Shown: one piece after another, positions 14,808-23,135 of the stretch
How the letters are laid out: each line of letters starts with the position of its first letter
How positions within the stretch are numbered: the stretch's first letter is position 1
Assembly (NCBI RefSeq): GCF_003987495.1
Contig: NZ_NGJU01000003.1
Coordinates: forward strand, 1-64,000
Length of the DNA: 64,000 nucleotides
Direction of reading: 5' to 3'
Source: Vagococcus salmoninarum
GTDB taxonomy: Bacteria > Bacillota > Bacilli > Lactobacillales > Vagococcaceae
The notes under the pieces: generated by a model
Database searches by the model: none
What the model was told of the DNA's origin: nothing
What the model saw: only the letters and a program-made list of their open reading frames with translations
Made by a program: the position numbers and the translations under genes

Positions 14808-14813
14808 ATTATA
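14808..14813 (-). promoter_or_regulatory. Extended -10 promoter of the SIR2-herA operon
   Basis: TGGTATAAT on the minus strand lies 32 bp before the SIR2 start codon. The -35 is poor (CTAAAA). It marks the boundary between the phage lysis module and the defence cargo. Confidence 0.65.
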
Positions 14814-14886
14814 CCACGCATATATATATTTTTAGTATAAAAGTGATATTATGGTTTATTAAGTCCATAAGAAACAAAGATATTCC

Positions 14887-15828
14887 TCAATACCTCAACC
14901 TCAACCCCCCATAAATTCGGTTCCCACTTAACCCATTCAACTCCTTTAAGCGGTTAAAACTAGCCCCATCACCGTATAACTTAAAGGCAATGTCCCACAA
15001 ATTATCCCCCTCTTGCACAAGGTACACCCGCTCTTTAACTTTGCCATTGTTAATCACTAACTCTTGGCCAACAATAATCACATCCCAATTCCGATGATTA
15101 GGGTTTAACCCTTGCAACTCCCGTAAACTCATTCCATACCTCAAAGCAATCTGACTAGCTGTTTCACCTCGCCGGACTAGGTGGCTATGCCTTCCAGACC
15201 CTTGACTCGTAAGCCCGCTGCCACCTGTCAAAAAACCTAACGACCGACCACCCATTAACCGGTTCAAATCGAGATTACCACCATAACCACGTAACCGCCC
15301 ACGATCTGTGTATTGATGCACATCACAAGGATAACTCGGCTGACTCGTCACACTGCCATTGTTCACGTTCACACCATAATGGGGCAACCAAACACCATCA
15401 AACTTACTAACCTCAAGCTTAAACCGTTGGTACAAATGATGGCTCACATAAACCCCCACTCGCTCAGCACCTAAGCTTTTCAATTCCCACCGATACGCTT
15501 CCACCCCCTGAGCCATCTGAGGCATTGACTCCTCCTCCACATCTAACCACCAAAAGCTTGGGGCAAAGTCTTTGCCACGCTGATAAAACCGCCTTGCCTC
15601 TGCCTTCATCTCTGCCACACTCCGTCCTCGCACCCACGCATAAACCCCAATCGGCACCCCTCGCTTTTGCAACTCCCGAATATGGGTCACGAAATGTTTA
15701 TCCCGCCGTTCCCCACCAAACTGCACCCGAATAATCCCATATGAGACCCCTTGCGCCAACAATGAATAATCTATCGCCGAAGGACGTTGCCACTCTGACA
15801 AGTCCACTATCACCTTACTCATCCTCAT
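14887..15828 (-). CDS. Phage endolysin: GH25 muramidase with two LysM domains
   Basis: The 313-residue protein starts with a glycoside hydrolase 25 domain (about 5-205): DLSEWQ with Asp9, the catalytic WWLDVEEE with Asp96 and Glu98, and a C-terminal HQYTDRG...LDLNR block. Two LysM repeats follow at about 217-262 and 268-313 (HLVRRGETASQIALRYGMS and YLVQEGDNLWDIAFKLYGDG). GH25 enzymes cut the beta-1,4 bond of muramic acid in peptidoglycan; LysM binds the glycan. It overlaps the holin gene by 14 bp (ATGAGGATGAG; a second ATG at 15822 is an alternative start). No signal peptide is visible, so release should need the holin. G+C is clearly higher than in the defence genes next to it. The last LysM ends abruptly at LRLRY, so a few C-terminal residues may be lost. 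Confidence 0.92.
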   Translation of the reverse strand: MRMSKVIVDLSEWQRPSAIDYSLLAQGVSYGIIRVQFGGERRDKHFVTHIRELQKRGVPIGVYAWVRGRSVAEMKAEARRFYQRGKDFAPSFWWLDVEEESMPQMAQGVEAYRWELKSLGAERVGVYVSHHLYQRFKLEVSKFDGVWLPHYGVNVNNGSVTSQPSYPCDVHQYTDRGRLRGYGGNLDLNRLMGGRSLGFLTGGSGLTSQGSGRHSHLVRRGETASQIALRYGMSLRELQGLNPNHRNWDVIIVGQELVINNGKVKERVYLVQEGDNLWDIAFKLYGDGASFNRLKELNGLSGNRIYGGLRLRY

Positions 15829-16270
15829 CTAGCCCCTTTCTTTCAAGACCTTTCCTCGGCTCTTCCGTTTTTAATTGTTCAAAAAATTGGCTCAAGACAA
15901 CTGGCAACGGAATAATCTTCCCCGTATGCTCAATAAAGGATAACCCCTCCTTGCCAATGTAAAACCACAACGTCAACTCCCGTAACGGCAAACTCGCTGG
16001 CAATAAACTCTGAGCTTGGAACGCCACTGCCACAACAACAAACATCACCACCTTGCGAATCACGCCCCAAAACATAATCGAACTATCTAACCTTTTTAGT
16101 TTGACTGCCACTAGCACCCCTAAAAGATAATCCGTCACCATCATCACACTTAAAAATTGCAACCCGTGATCCCAACCACCTAAACTGCCACCAATTAAAC
16201 TGACAAGGAGCACCACCCATTGACTGATCCCTCGCTGACTGCCGAGCATTGATACCCAGACTACTTTCAT
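15815..16270 (-). CDS. Phage holin (holin family 4 / TcdE-like)
   Basis: The 151-residue protein has about three hydrophobic segments (QWVVLLVSLIGGSLGG, FLSVMMVTDYLLGVLVAV, VVMFVVVAVAFQAQSLL) and the family signature VTDYLLGVLVAVKLK followed by a central W and a charged C-terminus. It would form membrane lesions that let the endolysin reach the wall. ATG 16270 has GGAGG six bases upstream. The gene lies directly before, and overlaps, the endolysin gene: a standard phage lysis cassette. Confidence 0.85.
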   Translation of the reverse strand: MKVVWVSMLGSQRGISQWVVLLVSLIGGSLGGWDHGLQFLSVMMVTDYLLGVLVAVKLKRLDSSIMFWGVIRKVVMFVVVAVAFQAQSLLPASLPLRELTLWFYIGKEGLSFIEHTGKIIPLPVVLSQFFEQLKTEEPRKGLERKGLDEDE

Positions 16271-16340
16271 CACTGCCTCCTTTTTTCTAAAAAAAAGAAC
16301 CTATCTCATAAGAAATAGATTCCTGACTTACTTGTATTCA

Positions 16341-16544
16341 CTAAATCCGTACAATCACTCGACCCCTCTGCCCTCGACCACCTTTAATCATCATCGGTTC
16401 CGGTAAGGTTTGATAATCATGACGCCCTTGACCACCTTGACTTAAACTGACACGCCTAAAATGTACATTCATCAACCGGTGCAACTGAGCTTCCGTTTCT
16501 GTTTCAAGATAAATTTTTTTTGAATACATGCCGACTAAACGCAT
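16341..16544 (-). CDS. Hypothetical phage protein upstream of the holin
   Basis: A 67-residue basic protein that I do not recognise. It has an AAGGATAAGG RBS before ATG 16544 and codon use like the lysis genes. The C-terminal half is rich in Gly and Arg (KGGRGQRGRVIVRI). Its place, just before the holin, is where tail-end or XkdX-like genes sit in complete phages, but no motif supports such a role. It may be the truncated end of a longer deleted gene that gained a start. Confidence 0.45.
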   Translation of the reverse strand: MRLVGMYSKKIYLETETEAQLHRLMNVHFRRVSLSQGGQGRHDYQTLPEPMMIKGGRGQRGRVIVRI

Positions 16545-16683
16545 CGCCTTATCCTTTCCATTCCCTTGACTAAAGACAACTTCTTTCTCCTTGACTGACG
16601 GGCTTGGGCTGAAAATTTTATGCTATACTATTAAAAAAGCGTGAAGCGACTTATCGGCTAACTTAGACTTAGCCAAAGGTTAC
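16545..16683. other. Deletion-junction candidate with promoter-like and hairpin sequence
   Basis: In a complete prophage all packaging and structural genes would lie between the replication and lysis genes. Here only about 140 bp (plus one small gene) remain. The stretch holds a perfect GGCTAA/TTAGCC hairpin (about 16659-16676) after the replication gene, and TATGCTATACT, an extended -10 on the plus strand. No gene is seen. Confidence 0.45.
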
Positions 16684-17253
16684 TCAGTGTTCATCGGGAT
16701 GTAACCAATTGTAAAGTGGCACAACGGGGAGTTCTGCCCGTGGCTCAGCCTTGAGCTGTGTCTGTTTATATTTATATTTAGTCGCTTTATTCGCCTTATT
16801 ATCCTTATTCCCTTTATTCTCTTTATTCTTTGTGTTAGTTTGCGGTTGCTTTGGGGTTAGTTTGTGGTTTACTTGCGGTTGAACTTGCAGTTGAGTCTTA
16901 GTTTCTAAAAATTGATAAAAGCCGTAGTTTCTAATAGTTATCACCGTAAATTTGTTGTTAGCTTTACGGTGAAGCTTACCCATCTTTTCTAAATTTTTTA
17001 AATAACTTTCCCACGTACTTACTGATCGCTTGTTTTTCCCTCGGAGCCCTTCGTTCAATTCTTGGCTGGCACTCTGACGTCCCCAGACGAGTTGACCAAT
17101 CTCGAGAAAAATTATTTGATTGCCAATCATGACTTCCCCTGGTTGATACCTTGCTCGAAACAATAACCACATCCACAGTTTTAAATAATAAGGGTCTTGA
17201 AAGACGAGACTACTTTGCATTTTCCGATGGACTTGAATGAACCCACTGCCCAT
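16684..17253 (-). CDS. DnaD-like phage replication protein (winged-helix N-terminus)
   Basis: The 189-residue protein begins with the replication-organiser/DnaD-type winged helix (GFIQVHRKMQSSLVFQDPYY, then LKLWMWLLFRAR and the LEIGQLVWGRQSASQELN element), up to about residue 115. The C-terminal part is low-complexity, with repeated NK pairs (NKENKGNKDNKANKATK). It lacks the second DnaD domain that binds DnaB/DnaI, so it is shorter than full replication proteins. The role would be origin recognition and helicase loading during excision and replication of the element. It follows the excisionase-like gene by 4 bp, in the order usual for early phage genes. Confidence 0.7.
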   Translation of the reverse strand: MGSGFIQVHRKMQSSLVFQDPYYLKLWMWLLFRARYQPGEVMIGNQIIFLEIGQLVWGRQSASQELNEGLRGKNKRSVSTWESYLKNLEKMGKLHRKANNKFTVITIRNYGFYQFLETKTQLQVQPQVNHKLTPKQPQTNTKNKENKGNKDNKANKATKYKYKQTQLKAEPRAELPVVPLYNWLHPDEH

Positions 17254-17257
17254 CTGC

Positions 17258-17515
17258 CTAGCCTTTCATACTTACGTGACTGATGTTCCCCACAACCCCT
17301 TCAACTTTAACGAAACGCTTATCTGAGTATTTACTTAAATCTTCTTGGGTATTAAGGACTTCTTGACGAAAGCGGTTCAATTCAAAATCAGGGACGATCA
17401 TTGTCGGCATCCGCATGACTCGGAGACGTTTATCGTGAATTAAGTTGCGGACGACATTTTCGCTACATCTTAGTTCTTTGGCGGCTTCTTTAACTAAATA
17501 GTTCATTCTAGTCAT
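17258..17515 (-). CDS. Excisionase-like helix-turn-helix protein
   Basis: The 85-residue protein has a MerR/excisionase-type HTH at residues 5-45 (YLVKEAAKELRCSENVVRNL, then the wing IHDKRLRVMRM). Its start ATG overlaps the Cro-like stop as TAATG and has GGAGG six bases upstream. It lies in the early operon between the Cro-like and replication genes. Such proteins bend att DNA and push the integrase toward excision, or act as transcription regulators; position and size favour excisionase, but this is not proven. Confidence 0.6.
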   Translation of the reverse strand: MTRMNYLVKEAAKELRCSENVVRNLIHDKRLRVMRMPTMIVPDFELNRFRQEVLNTQEDLSKYSDKRFVKVEGVVGNISHVSMKG

Positions 17516-17754
17516 TATGCTCCTCCTTTAAACTCCTTTGGCTCACTAACTCCAGATTGGTTCTGACTGTTCTCAAAAAACAAGGTCCATTCAAATTCCA
17601 ACGCCTGTCCGATTCGTTTAGCAACTCTCACACTTGGTTGACGGCGACCATTTTCAATCATCGTATAATAGGCTCGTTGAATTCCAGTTTTATTCGCAAC
17701 ATCTGCATGGGTGTATTCTTTCTGACAACGTTTATCCCCTAACCATTGGCGCAT
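17515..17754 (-). CDS. Cro-like XRE-family regulator
   Basis: The 79-residue protein has an HTH_3 domain (about 13-66; YTHADVANKTGIQRAYYTMI followed by ENGRRQPSVRVAKRIGQAL). It is the first gene of the early operon and faces the CI-like repressor across a 133-bp control region with GTTAC/GTAAC palindromes. By position it is the Cro side of the switch. Confidence 0.8.
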   Translation of the reverse strand: MRQWLGDKRCQKEYTHADVANKTGIQRAYYTMIENGRRQPSVRVAKRIGQALEFEWTLFFENSQNQSGVSEPKEFKGGA

Positions 17755-17784
17755 AACCGGCCTCCTTCGCTTCTAATTGCTTCC

Positions 17785-17861
17785 AGTATAAAGTAACTAA
17801 ATGAAACTTGTCAACAAATAAGAAGCATATTGTTACCACCAAAACCGTAACATTATGTTAC
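17785..17861. promoter_or_regulatory. CI/Cro switch: divergent promoters and operators
   Basis: The Cro-side promoter (minus strand) is TTGACA (17809-17814), 18-bp spacer, TATACT (17785-17790). The CI-side promoter has an extended -10, TGTTACAAT (17857-17865). GTAACATTATGTTAC at 17847-17861 is a perfect palindrome that covers the CI -10, and GTTAC at 17832-17836 forms a second half-site pair with GTAAC at 17847-17851. A repressor bound here can control both directions. Confidence 0.75.
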
Positions 17862-17887
17862 AATAAAAAAAGAAAGTAGGTGTCGCC

Positions 17888-18232
17888 ATGTTCCCCGAAA
17901 TTATTAAAGCCTTGAGAACTGAAAGAAACCTCCTCCAAAAAGAGGTTGCTGCTTATTTAGGTATTACTCGCCCAGCTTATAGCGCCTATGAAATGGGTAA
18001 ACGCCAACCTGACTACGCAACGCTCATTAATCTTGCTAGCTTTTTTAACGTGTCTACTGACTACTTACTAGGTTATTCTACATCTGCCCCTTCTGAACCA
18101 ACCTTCGTGACTCACAAGCAACGTAAAATTGTTGCCCACATCGATGATTCTGTGACCGACAAACAGTTGAAGGAGATTCTTCGTTACATTGATTTACTTA
18201 AATTAGAAAATAGCCTTAATGAGAAAAAATAA
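17888..18232 (+). CDS. CI-like XRE-family repressor (short form)
   Basis: The 114-residue protein has an N-terminal XRE HTH (about 4-60; LRTERNLLQKEVAAYLGITR, then PAYSAYEMGKRQPDYATLINL) and a helical C-terminus (about 75-110), without the S24 peptidase domain of lambda-type repressors. Its length matches short repressors of Gram-positive phages that are inactivated by a partner protease (ImmA) or an antirepressor rather than by self-cleavage. RBS AGGTG precedes ATG 17888. It is divergent from the Cro-like gene. Confidence 0.82.
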   Translation: MFPEIIKALRTERNLLQKEVAAYLGITRPAYSAYEMGKRQPDYATLINLASFFNVSTDYLLGYSTSAPSEPTFVTHKQRKIVAHIDDSVTDKQLKEILRYIDLLKLENSLNEKK

Positions 18233-18253
18233 AATGAAGTAGGTGACATTATC

Positions 18254-18601
18254 GTGACTAGTCAGCGAATCACCAAGGCATTATCTATCATCCCAATTAT
18301 TTATGACTGTTATCTGCCCACTGGTCTTAATTGTTTTATCCTCGATGACACCCTTTATGCCCGTCCACCTCTGCCTCATCCTGCTTTAATTCCTTATCAC
18401 TTAACATTTCATTTAGTCAAAAAGACAGCCGACCTGACTCTTACCGAACGCTCTGTTCACTCAGTCAATTGCCTGTCTTTTTCTTTTGCTTGTAATTATT
18501 TGCCCTTCAAATGTCCCCCTTACTTAACGCTGGTAGCTATTAATCAGCGAACGCCTGCCCTTACTCAGTCAGCCCAACGCTCCCTCATAGTTTCTTGTTA
18601 A
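18254..18601 (+). CDS. Hypothetical protein between repressor and integrase genes
   Basis: A 115-residue protein starting at GTG 18254 with RBS AGGTG, 21 bp after the repressor gene. I do not recognise it. In related elements this slot often holds ImmA, the metalloprotease that cuts the repressor; the segment GLNCFILDDTLYARPPLP vaguely resembles the start of ImmA's core, but the HExxH zinc motif is absent (LTFHLVKKTA stands there). It may be a degenerate ImmA, an unrelated accessory protein, or a non-coding frame. Confidence 0.45.
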   Translation: MTSQRITKALSIIPIIYDCYLPTGLNCFILDDTLYARPPLPHPALIPYHLTFHLVKKTADLTLTERSVHSVNCLSFSFACNYLPFKCPPYLTLVAINQRTPALTQSAQRSLIVSC

Positions 18602-18631
18602 ATTTCAGTGATTTTCTAAGGAGGAATTATT

Positions 18632-19774
18632 ATGCGCGGTTCTGTGCGAAAAAAAGGTAATAATTGGTATTACACGATGGAAACAGCCCGAATTAACGGC
18701 AAGCGCCATCGAATCGAACGTTACGGTGGAAAAACTAAAGGCGAAGCCCAAGTAAAGTTACGCCAAGCAATTAAAGATTATGAAAATGCCGGCAACGTTT
18801 TTGAATCGACTGACTTATCTGTGAAAGATTATTTTGATTACTGGTTTAAAAACTATGTCGAAATAAATTTAAAACATAACACACAAATGAACTACCGAAA
18901 TACACTTGATAAGCATATTCTACCTACGCTAGGTTTTTATAAATTAAAACAACTTAGCCCAACTAGTTTACAGGAATTAATTAACCAAAAGTATAAAGAA
19001 GGCTATGCTAAACAAACAATTGTTATTATGGCTTCGGTCTTAAAAGGCGGGCTCAAAAAGGCCGTTCATCCTTATAAGCTGATTCGCGAAAATCCAATGA
19101 CTTATGTTGAAATGCCTAAGTACGATATGCAAAAGAAAAAAAATCGTGAGGACTTAAAAATTTTCACCTTAAACGATTTCAAAGTGATGCAAGCCTTTGT
19201 TCAACCAAGTAACTCTTTTTATCTGCCTATGATGATTGCTTTTCATACTGGTCTCCGTCGGTCTGAAGTTTGTGGTTTAACTTGGGATAACATCGATTTA
19301 TTAAAAGGGACTTTGACAGTTGAAAAGATCATGTTGCATATTGATGGCGACATCGCTTTTGGAACACCTAAGACCCAATCTTCTTATCGGACTATTTCAA
19401 TCGGCGAGACCTTAGTCGATATTTTGAAACGTCATCGTTTACGCCAAAAAGAAAACCAACTTTTTTACGGTCAGCTTTTTAATCACTCTGATTATGTTTG
19501 CACGAAAGAAAATGGCAAGCCGGTCACGCCAAACAGTATCAAGTGGTCTTGCTCTCATATTCGTGAACACACGGGGATTCAATTTAATTTCCATTCTTTC
19601 AGGCATACCCATGCAACCTTACTATTGGAAAATGGGGCAAAGCCTAAAGCGATCCAAGCTCGTCTAGGTCATTCTCGGATAGCGACAACCCTTGACACCT
19701 ATTCTCACGTTACCCAAAAAATGAAGGAAGAAACCGTCAATATTTTAGAAGAGATGATTCGTAATAATAACTAA
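18632..19774 (+). CDS. int: Tyrosine recombinase integrase of the lepA-inserted element
   Basis: The 380-residue protein is a full-length phage/ICE-type integrase: an N-terminal arm-binding domain (about 1-55, GSVRKKGNNWYYTMETARIN), a core-binding SAM-like domain (about 65-165), and the catalytic domain with Arg in HTGLRRSEV (about 211), HSFRHTH (about 325), LGHSR (about 347) and the nucleophile Tyr in LDTYSHVT (about 359). All catalytic residues are present, so it should be active. It carries out integration at the lepA 3' end, whose 60-bp copy begins 100 bp downstream. RBS GGAGG precedes the ATG. Confidence 0.95.
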   Translation: MRGSVRKKGNNWYYTMETARINGKRHRIERYGGKTKGEAQVKLRQAIKDYENAGNVFESTDLSVKDYFDYWFKNYVEINLKHNTQMNYRNTLDKHILPTLGFYKLKQLSPTSLQELINQKYKEGYAKQTIVIMASVLKGGLKKAVHPYKLIRENPMTYVEMPKYDMQKKKNREDLKIFTLNDFKVMQAFVQPSNSFYLPMMIAFHTGLRRSEVCGLTWDNIDLLKGTLTVEKIMLHIDGDIAFGTPKTQSSYRTISIGETLVDILKRHRLRQKENQLFYGQLFNHSDYVCTKENGKPVTPNSIKWSCSHIREHTGIQFNFHSFRHTHATLLLENGAKPKAIQARLGHSRIATTLDTYSHVTQKMKEETVNILEEMIRNNN

Positions 19775-19779
19775 AAAAA

Positions 19780-19831
19780 CTTCCGCCCAAAACTATAAAA
19801 ATAATAGTTTTGGGCGGAAGAATGGCGGAAG
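19780..19831. repeat. Arm-type repeats and terminator-like palindrome beside int
   Basis: CTTCCGCCCAAAACTAT and its exact complement (17-bp arms, 19780-19820) flank a short AT loop, and a further GGCGGAAG lies at 19824-19831, 11 bp after the first. On the minus strand the hairpin is followed by TTTTTTTAG, so it can also end transcripts that leave lepA and would run antisense into int. The octamer recurs at 7032-7039 at the other end of the element. Confidence 0.75.
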
Positions 19832-19875
19832 TTTTCGATAAATGACCGCTTTTTTTAAGAGGGTGACTTAACAAC

Positions 19876-19935
19876 CCCTTGCTATTTCTGGTTTTCATCC
19901 TCGTCCATTTTCAGAACGGCCATGAAGGCGTCTTG
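19876..19935. repeat. att site, right copy (within the lepA 3' end)
   Basis: This is the 60-bp partner of 6824-6883. It covers the last 18 codons of the functional lepA gene plus 6 bp after the stop. The element lies on its 3' side, so lepA stays intact. Confidence 0.92.
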
Positions 19936-21717
19936 AGGTACTTCCACAGAGCCAATTTGTTTCATCCGTTTTTTACCATCTTTTTGTTTCTCTAATAATT
20001 TACGTTTACGGGAGATATCCCCACCGTAACATTTAGCTAAGACGTTTTTACGTAAAGCTTTAATCGTTGAACGAGCGGTAATCTTTTGACCAATCGCAGC
20101 TTGGATCGGCACTTCAAATTGTTGTCTCGGAATAAGTTTCTTTAATTTTTCAACAATGATTTTACCACGTTCAAAGGCAAAGTCTTTGTGGACAATAAAA
20201 CTTAAAGCATCGACTTTTTCTGAATTTAATAAGATATCCATCTTCGACAAACGACTTTGACGGTAGCCAATCATCTCATAATCCAATGAAGCGTAGCCTT
20301 TCGTTCCAGATTTCAAGCGATCAAAGAAATCATAAACAATTTCTGATAAAGGCATGTCGTAAACCACATTAACCCGATATTCATCTAAATAATCCATAGT
20401 CACAAACTCGCCACGTTTACGTTGAGAGATTTCCATTACTGCACCAACGTATTCATTTGGTACCATAATCGTCGCTTTAACATATGGTTCTTCAACAAAA
20501 TCAACTGTGCTTTGTTCTGGGAACTCAGCAGGGTTATCGACAACAACTACTGATCCGTCAGTCTTCGTAACATGGTAAATAACTGAGGGAGCTGTCGTAA
20601 TTAAGTCTAAATTAAATTCACGTTCTAAACGTTCTTGAATTACGTCCATGTGTAGTAAGCCTAAGAAGCCACAACGGTACCCAAAACCTAGGGCTTGAGA
20701 GGACTCAGCTTCAAACTGTAAGGCTGCATCATTTAATTGTAATTTTTCTAAGGCTTCACGTAATTCAACATAGCGTGAGTTATCAATTGGATACAAACCA
20801 CAATATACCATTGGGTTCATTTTCCGGTAACCGTCTAAGGCTTCCGAAGCCGGATTATCAGCTAAAGTTACTGTATCTCCTACTTGAGTATCACGGACTG
20901 TTTTAATTCCTGCCGTAATATAACCAACATCACCAACCATTAAAAAGTCTCGACCGATTGGTTTTGGTGAAAAGATACCAACTTCTGCTACTTCAAAAGT
21001 CTTGTTGTTGTTCATCATCATTATTGTGTCACCTGGTTTGACAACACCATCGATGACCCGGATGTTTAAAATAACTCCACGGTAACTATCGTAAACCGAA
21101 TCAAAAATCAAGGCTTTTAACGGCGCGTCAATATCGCCACTTGGTGCTGGCACCCGTTCAACGATTTGTTCTAAAATATCTTCAATCCCAATGCCGGCTT
21201 TGGCACTAGCTAATACTGCGTCGCTGGCATCTATTCCAATCACATCTTCAATTTCACCACGGACCCGTTCTGGATCTGCTGCAGGTAAATCAATTTTATT
21301 AATGACGGGAATAATTTCTAAATCATTATCTAATGCCAAATAAACATTGGCTAACGTTTGCGCTTCAATTCCTTGTGCCGCATCAACAACTAAAATCGCA
21401 CCTTCACAAGCGGCTAAACTCCGAGACACTTCGTAAGTAAAATCTACGTGACCAGGGGTATCAATTAAATGGAAAATATATTCTTCGCCATCTTGGGCAG
21501 AATATGTTAACTCTACAGCGTTTAACTTAATAGTAATACCACGTTCACGTTCTAAATCCATGGCATCTAATAATTGATTTTGCATTTCACGGTCTGACAC
21601 CGTATCAGTCTTCTGCAAAATTCGGTCAGCCAAAGTAGACTTACCATGGTCAATATGAGCAATTATTGAAAAATTGCGGATTTTTTCCTGTCGCTTCTTC
21701 ATCTCTTCTAAATTCAT
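19882..21717 (-). CDS. lepA: Elongation factor 4 (LepA), ribosome back-translocase GTPase
   Basis: The 611-residue GTPase has the G1 motif AHIDHGKST (about 21), DTPGHVDF (about 87), NKID (about 141), an EF-G-like domain II and V, and the LepA-specific C-terminal domain ([20 protein letters not shown], then [14 protein letters not shown]). It binds ribosomes and remodels stalled or mistranslocated complexes in the cytoplasm. Length is usual for the family. Its 3' end is the attachment site of the 13-kb element to its left; the reading frame there is intact. Confidence 0.97.
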   Translation of the reverse strand: MNLEEMKKRQEKIRNFSIIAHIDHGKSTLADRILQKTDTVSDREMQNQLLDAMDLERERGITIKLNAVELTYSAQDGEEYIFHLIDTPGHVDFTYEVSRSLAACEGAILVVDAAQGIEAQTLANVYLALDNDLEIIPVINKIDLPAADPERVRGEIEDVIGIDASDAVLASAKAGIGIEDILEQIVERVPAPSGDIDAPLKALIFDSVYDSYRGVILNIRVIDGVVKPGDTIMMMNNNKTFEVAEVGIFSPKPIGRDFLMVGDVGYITAGIKTVRDTQVGDTVTLADNPASEALDGYRKMNPMVYCGLYPIDNSRYVELREALEKLQLNDAALQFEAESSQALGFGYRCGFLGLLHMDVIQERLEREFNLDLITTAPSVIYHVTKTDGSVVVVDNPAEFPEQSTVDFVEEPYVKATIMVPNEYVGAVMEISQRKRGEFVTMDYLDEYRVNVVYDMPLSEIVYDFFDRLKSGTKGYASLDYEMIGYRQSRLSKMDILLNSEKVDALSFIVHKDFAFERGKIIVEKLKKLIPRQQFEVPIQAAIGQKITARSTIKALRKNVLAKCYGGDISRKRKLLEKQKDGKKRMKQIGSVEVPQDAFMAVLKMDEDENQK

Positions 21718-21876
21718 TATATACTCCTACTTTCTATTCAATCAGCACTCTTGATTATAACAATCTTCTGGTGACTTGAAAAGACTTTTCATTTTTCTTC
21801 CTCTACTACAATACCACATTTTTATACTATTTTAGAGTTATTTGCTATAATGAGACTAATAAAGTGAGGTATCATT

Positions 21877-23097
21877 ATGAATCGTGATAAAATTCGGGAA
21901 AAACTTAAAATTAAACCAGTCGAATTAGAACATTTAAAACAATTTAACGAACTACTACGTTATGTCTTCCAAGTAACGGATTCTGACATTGAAGAAAGTG
22001 GTTATGAAGATGAATCAGACATCACCCGGGCCAAACGCCCTGTCTTAAAATCAGCTGATGTGATTGGCTGGTTTGAAGGAGAGTCTTTAATCTCACAATT
22101 AGCCATTTACCCGTGTGAAGTTAATATCCACGGTGAAATATATGCCATGGGTGGGGTGACTGGTGTTGGCACTTACCCTGAGTATGCCAACTTAGGCTTA
22201 ATGCAAGACCTCATCGAGATCGCCCTTGGAAAAATGCGTAATCAAAAACAATGGATTTCTTATCTCTACCCCTACAGCATTCCTTACTATCGCCGCAAAG
22301 GCTGGGAAGTTATGTCTGATAAAATCCATTTTAAAGTCAAAGATTCTCAACTACCAAAACAACTAACTGTTCCTGGTTCGGTTGAACGACAAGTCAGTGA
22401 TCACCCTGATGTGATTGCTGTCTACGATGAGTTTGCTCGTAAAAATCACGGAGCGATGATTCGTAATCAGTTAAACTGGGACGAATACTGGCGTTGGGAA
22501 AACGAAGAAGAACGAGTCGCCGCTGTCTATTATAATGTTGAAAATCAGCCGACTGGTTATTGTTTGTATTGGATTGCCGAAGAAGTCTTTCATATTAAAG
22601 AAATGGTCTATTTAAACCAAGAAGCTCGTAAAGGCTTATGGAATTTTATTGCTGCCCATTTTTCAATGATTAATTACGTCGAAGGTGATGTCTTTAAAAA
22701 TGAACCAATTGCCTTCTTGTTTGAAGATAGCGACATGGAAGAAACACTGTCCCCTTTCTTTATGGCACGAATTGTCGATGTTGAACAATTTCTATTAAAT
22801 TATCCTTTTGACAGTACGGTTAAACCCTTTCATCTTGTAGTGAATGACCCCATTGCTCAGTGGAACAATCGAACATTTGGCTTAATTTGGGACGAGGCTG
22901 ACCAAGTAACGATTACCGATGAAGCTTTAGGTAATCCCGTCTACATTGATATTCAAACCTTAACGACGATGTTTATGAGTTATAAGCGTCCAACATACTT
23001 ACACCGCATTGAACGTTTCACTACGGATAAAGAAACCTTACGTTCCTTAGAACGGTTGATTCCTCTAGAAACAGCTTACTTTAGTGATTATTTCTAA
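21877..23097 (+). CDS. Eis-like GNAT acetyltransferase
   Basis: The 406-residue protein has the three-part Eis architecture: an N-terminal GNAT domain with the acetyl-CoA loop GVGTYPEYANLGLMQDLIE (about 95-113) and SYLYPYSIPYYRRKGWE, a second GNAT-like domain, and a C-terminal SCP2-like domain that ends in the free carboxylate region ETAYFSDYF. Eis enzymes acetylate lysines or aminoglycosides; the natural substrate in this group is not known. It is one of few plus-strand core genes and shares a bidirectional terminator with clpB. Confidence 0.82.
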   Translation: MNRDKIREKLKIKPVELEHLKQFNELLRYVFQVTDSDIEESGYEDESDITRAKRPVLKSADVIGWFEGESLISQLAIYPCEVNIHGEIYAMGGVTGVGTYPEYANLGLMQDLIEIALGKMRNQKQWISYLYPYSIPYYRRKGWEVMSDKIHFKVKDSQLPKQLTVPGSVERQVSDHPDVIAVYDEFARKNHGAMIRNQLNWDEYWRWENEEERVAAVYYNVENQPTGYCLYWIAEEVFHIKEMVYLNQEARKGLWNFIAAHFSMINYVEGDVFKNEPIAFLFEDSDMEETLSPFFMARIVDVEQFLLNYPFDSTVKPFHLVVNDPIAQWNNRTFGLIWDEADQVTITDEALGNPVYIDIQTLTTMFMSYKRPTYLHRIERFTTDKETLRSLERLIPLETAYFSDYF

Positions 23098-23100
23098 AAT

Positions 23101-23135
23101 AAAAAAGCCCAAAATCTTAGATTTTGGGCTTTTTC
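23101..23135. terminator. Bidirectional terminator between the eis-like gene and clpB
   Basis: GCCCAAAATC and GATTTTGGGC flank a TTA loop, with an A run before and a T run after, so the hairpin works for both convergent genes. It abuts the clpB stop. Confidence 0.92.

Noticed and set aside
16620-16640. Plus-strand small RNA gene from the TATGCTATACT promoter-like site
   Set aside because: Only a -10 element; no -35, no separate terminator, and it would run antisense into the DnaD-like gene. Left as a note in the intergenic entry.
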